Assembly: GCA_016210805.1 (NCBI GenBank)
Contig: JACQTL010000216.1
Coordinates: forward strand, 1-10,830
DNA length: 10,830 nucleotides
Direction: 5' to 3'
DNA from: Actinomycetota bacterium
GTDB taxonomy: Bacteria > Actinomycetota > UBA4738 > G016210805
The translations under genes and the position numbers were made by a program. Positions 7,742 through 10,830 of the stretch are shown piece after piece (positions within the stretch are counted from its first letter, which is position 1; each line of letters begins with the position of its first letter). Under the pieces are notes generated by a model. It was given only the letters and a program-made list of their open reading frames with translations, searched no databases and had not been told where the DNA came from.

Positions 7742-8857
7742 CTAGTCGCCTCGAGCCTCCGCTCCGGCCTCCGGCCGGGCCAGCCCCGCCCCCGCGTCCC
7801 CGATCGGGCCCCGGGCGGCCTCCTCGCGGGTCATCGACCACCTCCGATCCTCCCGACGGAGGAGCGAGGTCTCCTGGGCCAGGTCGGCCAGGACCCGGCG
7901 GTACTCCACGGTCATCCGATCGGCCCGCGTGTGGAACTCCGCGTTCAGGTCGATCGGGAAGTCGGGGTCGATCCGCTCGAGGATCTGACGGTCCTCGTTC
8001 TGCACCATCCGGTCGAGCTCGGCGATCGAGACCTGCCGGTCCGGGTCGGGGTCGTCGTTGCGGGCCACGAACTGGCATACGATGCTGGTCCGATCGTCCA
8101 CCGGGGTGGCCGTCCGGTAGAGGACGTGCTTGATCCCGTTCTCGTACTCGAGGAGCCCGCGGAACACGAACGGCTGGACGAGCTCGGCGTGGGTGGTCCG
8201 GGTGGTGTGCTCCGTGGTGATGCCCACGTTCCTCCGCTGGATCTCGGGCACCCGCGACGTGTAGCTCACCGTGAACCGGAGCCGGTAGCCGTCCCGCTCC
8301 ACCCTGAAATCGGACAGCTTGGGGTGCTTGGGATCGCCGATCGTGCCCTTGTGCACGAAGGAGAGGTGGCTGACGTCGAGGGCGTTGTCGATGAGACGGG
8401 TCGCCGACGCGCTCCAGACGTCGAAGATCTCGTGGATCAACGTCCATCCCGGGGCCTCGGCCTCCGGGAGGTCCGGGACGTGGGCGCGGGGCATCCCGAC
8501 GCACGCCCAGACCAGGCCGTAGCGCTCCTCGGCGAGGACGGACTTCACGCGGGCCCGGGGCGGCACGGGCAGGTCCGGCTCCTTCTGCGGGATCTCCACG
8601 CACCGGCCCGTCCCGTCGAACCGCCACCCGTGGTACGGGCAGACCAGCGCCCCGTCCTCGATCCATCCCTGGGACAGCCGGCCGGCCCGGTGGGGGCACT
8701 CGTCGACGGCCGCGTGGACGTCGGCGTCCGGTCCGGGGCGCCAGACCACGTAGTCGTCCCCGAACAGGCGGAAGTGGCGGGGCGCGTCCCCCACCGCGTC
8801 CGACCGCGCCACCGGGTACCAGAACTCCTGCAGCGCGGGGACCTCGCTCACGAACAT
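7742..8857 (-). CDS. Rieske non-heme iron oxygenase, alpha-subunit type
   Basis: A 371-residue cytoplasmic oxygenase of the Rieske/mononuclear iron family, in the size range of VanA-, PaO- and NdmA-like single-component oxygenases. The N-terminal Rieske domain has C54-P-H56 and C73-P-Y-H76, binding a [2Fe-2S] cluster. The catalytic domain has D157-N-x-x-D161-x-x-H164-x4-H169, with D161 as the inter-subunit bridge and two His iron ligands. D289 in QNEDRQILE is the likely third ligand. The last 25 or so residues are Ala/Gly/Glu-rich and probably disordered. ATG 8857 has GGAGGGAG seven bases upstream; a longer in-frame extension to 9475 runs through the divergent gene and is rejected. No ferredoxin or reductase is in the window. 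Context suggests a purine or nucleoside substrate (N- or O-demethylation, or urate hydroxylation as by HpxD), but this is inference. Confidence 0.92.
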   Translation of the reverse strand: MFVSEVPALQEFWYPVARSDAVGDAPRHFRLFGDDYVVWRPGPDADVHAAVDECPHRAGRLSQGWIEDGALVCPYHGWRFDGTGRCVEIPQKEPDLPVPPRARVKSVLAEERYGLVWACVGMPRAHVPDLPEAEAPGWTLIHEIFDVWSASATRLIDNALDVSHLSFVHKGTIGDPKHPKLSDFRVERDGYRLRFTVSYTSRVPEIQRRNVGITTEHTTRTTHAELVQPFVFRGLLEYENGIKHVLYRTATPVDDRTSIVCQFVARNDDPDPDRQVSIAELDRMVQNEDRQILERIDPDFPIDLNAEFHTRADRMTVEYRRVLADLAQETSLLRREDRRWSMTREEAARGPIGDAGAGLARPEAGAEARGD

Positions 8858-8864
8858 GCCCCAG

Positions 8865-8872
8865 CTCCCTCC
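8865..8872 (-). promoter_or_regulatory. Ribosome binding site of the Rieske oxygenase gene
   Basis: GGAGGGAG on the minus strand lies seven bases before ATG 8857. It fixes this start against longer in-frame alternatives that would run into the divergent gene. Confidence 0.75.
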
Positions 8873-8886
8873 ACCCGGGTTGACGG

Positions 8887-8916
8887 AGCGTAGCCACGGA
8901 TGTTGAAGTCTGTCAA
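8887..8916 (-). promoter_or_regulatory. Probable housekeeping sigma promoter of the minus-strand operon
   Basis: On the minus strand a perfect -35 box TTGACA (8916-8911) is followed after 18 bp by TACGCT (8892-8887), a good actinobacterial-type -10. Transcription would start near 8880, giving a leader of about 20 bases that contains the ribosome binding site. No comparable promoter was found at the other gene junctions, consistent with one promoter for the eight genes. Not tested experimentally. Confidence 0.6.
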
Positions 8917-8928
8917 CTGTCGACAGAC
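8908..8928. promoter_or_regulatory. Inverted repeat over the -35 box, possible operator
   Basis: GTCTGTC (8908-8914) and GACAGAC (8922-8928) are perfect inverted 7-bp arms around a 7-bp spacer. Inside sits a second perfect palindrome, CTGTCGACAG (8917-8926). A third pair, GTTGA (8902-8906) with TCAAC (8913-8917), overlaps the left arm. The TTGACA -35 box of the minus-strand promoter lies within this region, so a bound dimer would be expected to block it, and the site could also control the divergent dehydrogenase gene. No regulator gene is in the window, so the protein family is unknown. Confidence 0.5.
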
Positions 8929-8943
8929 AGGAAACCCGAACGC

Positions 8944-8954
8944 AGGGAGGAAGG
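8944..8954 (+). promoter_or_regulatory. Strong Shine-Dalgarno-like sequence upstream of the xanthine dehydrogenase gene
   Basis: AGGGAGGAAGG is the only strong ribosome-binding sequence before the dehydrogenase frame. Its GGAGG core ends 31 bases before ATG 8982, too far for normal use. The in-frame codon at ideal distance (seven bases) is ATC 8958-8960, not a standard start. Confidence 0.45.
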
Positions 8955-8981
8955 CCGATCCGAACGTCCAGCCGCGACCTG

Positions 8982-10830
8982 ATGACCCGTCCGCGCCCGG
9001 GCGGGGTGGGCGAACCGGCTCGTCGCCCGGACGGAGGCCCGAAGGTCCGTGGCCAGTTCGCCTTCTCCTCGGACCTCCACGCCGACGGCATGCTGTGGGG
9101 GGCGACCGTCCGGAGCCCGCACGCCCGCGCACGCCTCGGACGTATCGACCCCGCCCCGGCCCTGCGGATGCGGGGGGTTCGGGCGGTCCTTTTGGTGGAG
9201 GACGTCCCCGGGCGCAGGACCTTCGGCCTGGAGGTCCCGGACCAGCCCGTGCTGGCCGACGGTGAGGTTCGTTTCTGGGGGGAGCCGGTTGCCCTGGTGG
9301 CCGCGGCCGACCCCGAGACGGCCCGGCGGGCGGCGGCCGCGGTGGAGGTCGGCTTCCATCCTCTCGAGCCGGTGCTGGATCCGGAGGAAGCGGTCCGCCG
9401 GGGCATGGTCTTCCGGAAGGTCCAGATCCGGCGCGGCGACCCGACCCTTCGGGGAGCGGTGACAGTCGAGGGCACCTATCGGGTCGGCATGCAGGACCAG
9501 GCTCCCCTCGGCACCGAGTCCGGCCTGGCCGTGCCGGACGGGAGGGGGGGCGTGGACCTCCACATCGCGACCCAGGACATCCACGCCGATCAAAGGCAGG
9601 TGGCGGCGAGCCTGGGCCTTTCTCCCGACGAGGTCCGCGTGCACCTGGCCGGAGTGGGCGGGGCCTTCGGGGCCCGGGAGGACGTGAGCCTCCAGATCCA
9701 CCTGTGTCTCCTCGCCCTGGCCACCGGCCGGCCCGTGAAGATGGTGTACGGGCGAGCGGAGAGCTTCTCCGGCCACGTCCACCGGCATCCGGCGTGGATG
9801 TGGTACCGGCACGAGGCCGAGCCCGACGGCACGCTGGTCCGGGTCACCGCCCGGATCCTGATGGACGGGGGTGCCTACCAGTCGACGTCGGCGCCCGTCA
9901 TCGCCAACGCCGCGTACTTCTCGGTGGGGCCCTATCGGTGCGCCTCGGTCGAGGTGGACGCGGTGGCCGCCCGGACGAACAACCCGCCGTGCGGGGCGAT
10001 GCGGGGGTTCGGTGCCGTGCAGGCATGCTTCGGCCACGAGAGCCAGATGGACCGGCTGGCCGCCGAGCTCCGCATCGACCCCGTGGAGCTCCGCGTCCGC
10101 AACGCCCTGGCCAGGGGTGACCGGATGCCCACGACCGGACAGGCGATAGAGGACACCCTCCCGGTGACAGACGTGCTCCGGACCGTGGCCGCCCTCCCCC
10201 TCCCCGAGGAGCCCGAGGGAGAGGATCCCCGCTTCCTCCCGGGAGGGCTCGGGCGGACGACGCCGCGGAGCGCCGTCAGGCGGGGGATCGGCTACGCGGT
10301 CGGGTTCAAGAACCTGGCCTTCGGAGAGGGCTTCGACGACTTCGCCGAGGCGAGGGTCGTGCTGACCGCCGACGGTGCCGAGGTGCACACGGCTGCGGCG
10401 GAGATCGGCCAGGGGATCGTCACTGTGTGCGAGCAGATCGCCCGGACGGCGCTGGGGATCGAGGCCGTCCGGGTGATCCACCCCGACACGTCGCGGATCG
10501 GGCCTTCGTTCTCGTCCTCGGCCTCCCGCCAGACCCAGATGACCGGCGGCGCGGTCCTGGAGGCGGCCAGGCGGGTGCGAGACGAGGCGGTGGCCAGGGC
10601 GGGCGGCGGAGAGCTCACCGACGACGGGGTCGTGCGCGACGGGCGGCGGGTGGCCACGCTGGCCGAGCTCTGTGGCGACGCCCCGATCTCCCACACGGCC
10701 CGGTTCCGCCATCCTCCCACCGAGGAGCCCGACGAGGACGGGCAGGGCCGGATCCACGCGGGATACTGCCTGTCCGCCCACCGGGCCGTGGTCGACGTCG
10801 ACCCGGATCTCGGGCTGCTCCGGGTGGTGC
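8982..10830 (+). CDS. pucD: Xanthine dehydrogenase molybdopterin-binding subunit, PucD/XdhD type (C-terminus cut by window edge)
   Basis: Cytoplasmic molybdenum hydroxylase large subunit that oxidises hypoxanthine or xanthine at the Moco centre. There are 616 complete codons with no stop; family members are about 750-800 residues, so the C-terminal part with the catalytic Glu is missing. Seen: RRPDGGPKVRGQFAF at 14-28, SDLHADGMLWGATVRSPHARARL at 30-52, WGEPVALVAA at 99-108, GMQDQAPLGTES at 169-180 (Glu179 at the position of bovine Glu802), GVGGAFGARED at 224-234, NNPPCGAMRGFGAVQ at 333-347, and later EIGQGIVTV and SSSASRQTQMTGG. ATG 8982 is the first standard start after the in-frame stop at 8904-8906 but lacks a near Shine-Dalgarno; GTG 9006 is an alternative. 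The FeS and FAD subunits are not upstream and may follow beyond the edge. Divergent from the Rieske operon. Confidence 0.92.
   Translation, partial: MTRPRPGGVGEPARRPDGGPKVRGQFAFSSDLHADGMLWGATVRSPHARARLGRIDPAPALRMRGVRAVLLVEDVPGRRTFGLEVPDQPVLADGEVRFWGEPVALVAAADPETARRAAAAVEVGFHPLEPVLDPEEAVRRGMVFRKVQIRRGDPTLRGAVTVEGTYRVGMQDQAPLGTESGLAVPDGRGGVDLHIATQDIHADQRQVAASLGLSPDEVRVHLAGVGGAFGAREDVSLQIHLCLLALATGRPVKMVYGRAESFSGHVHRHPAWMWYRHEAEPDGTLVRVTARILMDGGAYQSTSAPVIANAAYFSVGPYRCASVEVDAVAARTNNPPCGAMRGFGAVQACFGHESQMDRLAAELRIDPVELRVRNALARGDRMPTTGQAIEDTLPVTDVLRTVAALPLPEEPEGEDPRFLPGGLGRTTPRSAVRRGIGYAVGFKNLAFGEGFDDFAEARVVLTADGAEVHTAAAEIGQGIVTVCEQIARTALGIEAVRVIHPDTSRIGPSFSSSASRQTQMTGGAVLEAARRVRDEAVARAGGGELTDDGVVRDGRRVATLAELCGDAPISHTARFRHPPTEEPDEDGQGRIHAGYCLSAHRAVVDVDPDLGLLRVV

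Noticed and set aside
8900..9265. Small plus-strand open frame of 121 codons starting at ATG 8900
   Set aside because: It overlaps the dehydrogenase in another frame and becomes Pro/Arg/Gly-rich shadow sequence after the first 20 or so residues; no ribosome binding site precedes it.
8858..9475. N-terminal extension of the Rieske oxygenase frame
   Set aside because: It would cross the promoter, the palindromes and the divergent dehydrogenase gene, and has no domain similarity; ATG 8857 has a good ribosome binding site.
8913..10781. Minus-strand open frame of 622 codons opposite the xanthine dehydrogenase gene
   Set aside because: It mirrors the dehydrogenase coding strand, has His/Pro/Gly/Arg-rich composition, and the plus-strand frame matches a known family throughout.

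Overview
The window is a fragment of a very GC-rich bacterial chromosome. By eye well over two thirds of bases are G or C, third codon positions are almost all G/C, and long spurious open frames run on every strand. High GC, a predicted F420-dependent luciferase-fold oxidoreductase and a PucD-type xanthine dehydrogenase subunit point to Actinomycetota or a similar high-GC lineage. This is inference; no rRNA or other marker is present and I cannot name a genus.

Layout. Eight genes lie head to tail on the minus strand from 8857 down to the left edge: Rieske oxygenase (8857-7742), BMP-type nucleoside-binding lipoprotein (7710-6574), double ABC ATPase (6574-4985), two ABC permeases (4988-3792 and 3795-2875), LLM-class oxidoreductase (2868-1912), MTA/SAH-deaminase-type amidohydrolase (1909-551) and uridine phosphorylase-like protein (554 to the edge, truncated). 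Gaps are 31 bp or less and four junctions overlap by 1-4 bases, so this looks like one operon. A divergent plus-strand gene from 8982 to the right edge encodes the molybdopterin-binding subunit of a xanthine dehydrogenase (first 616 codons). The 124-bp divergent spacer holds a good promoter for the operon (TTGACA, 18 bp, TACGCT), and an inverted repeat covers its -35 box. There is no gene-free stretch over 300 bp.

Function (inference from family knowledge and order). The transporter has the gene order of the Bacillus subtilis NupNOPQ nucleoside importer. Imported nucleosides would be deaminated by the amidohydrolase, cleaved by the phosphorylase to base plus (deoxy)ribose-1-phosphate, and the purine base oxidised by the divergent dehydrogenase. 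The Rieske oxygenase and the LLM enzyme are the unexpected parts. Together they suggest a route for a modified or methylated nucleoside or purine, or an unusual urate-oxidising step, rather than plain salvage. The true substrate cannot be read from the sequence.

No rRNA, tRNA, CRISPR array, insertion sequence, integrase or convincing terminator was seen. Both outer genes are cut by the window edges only.
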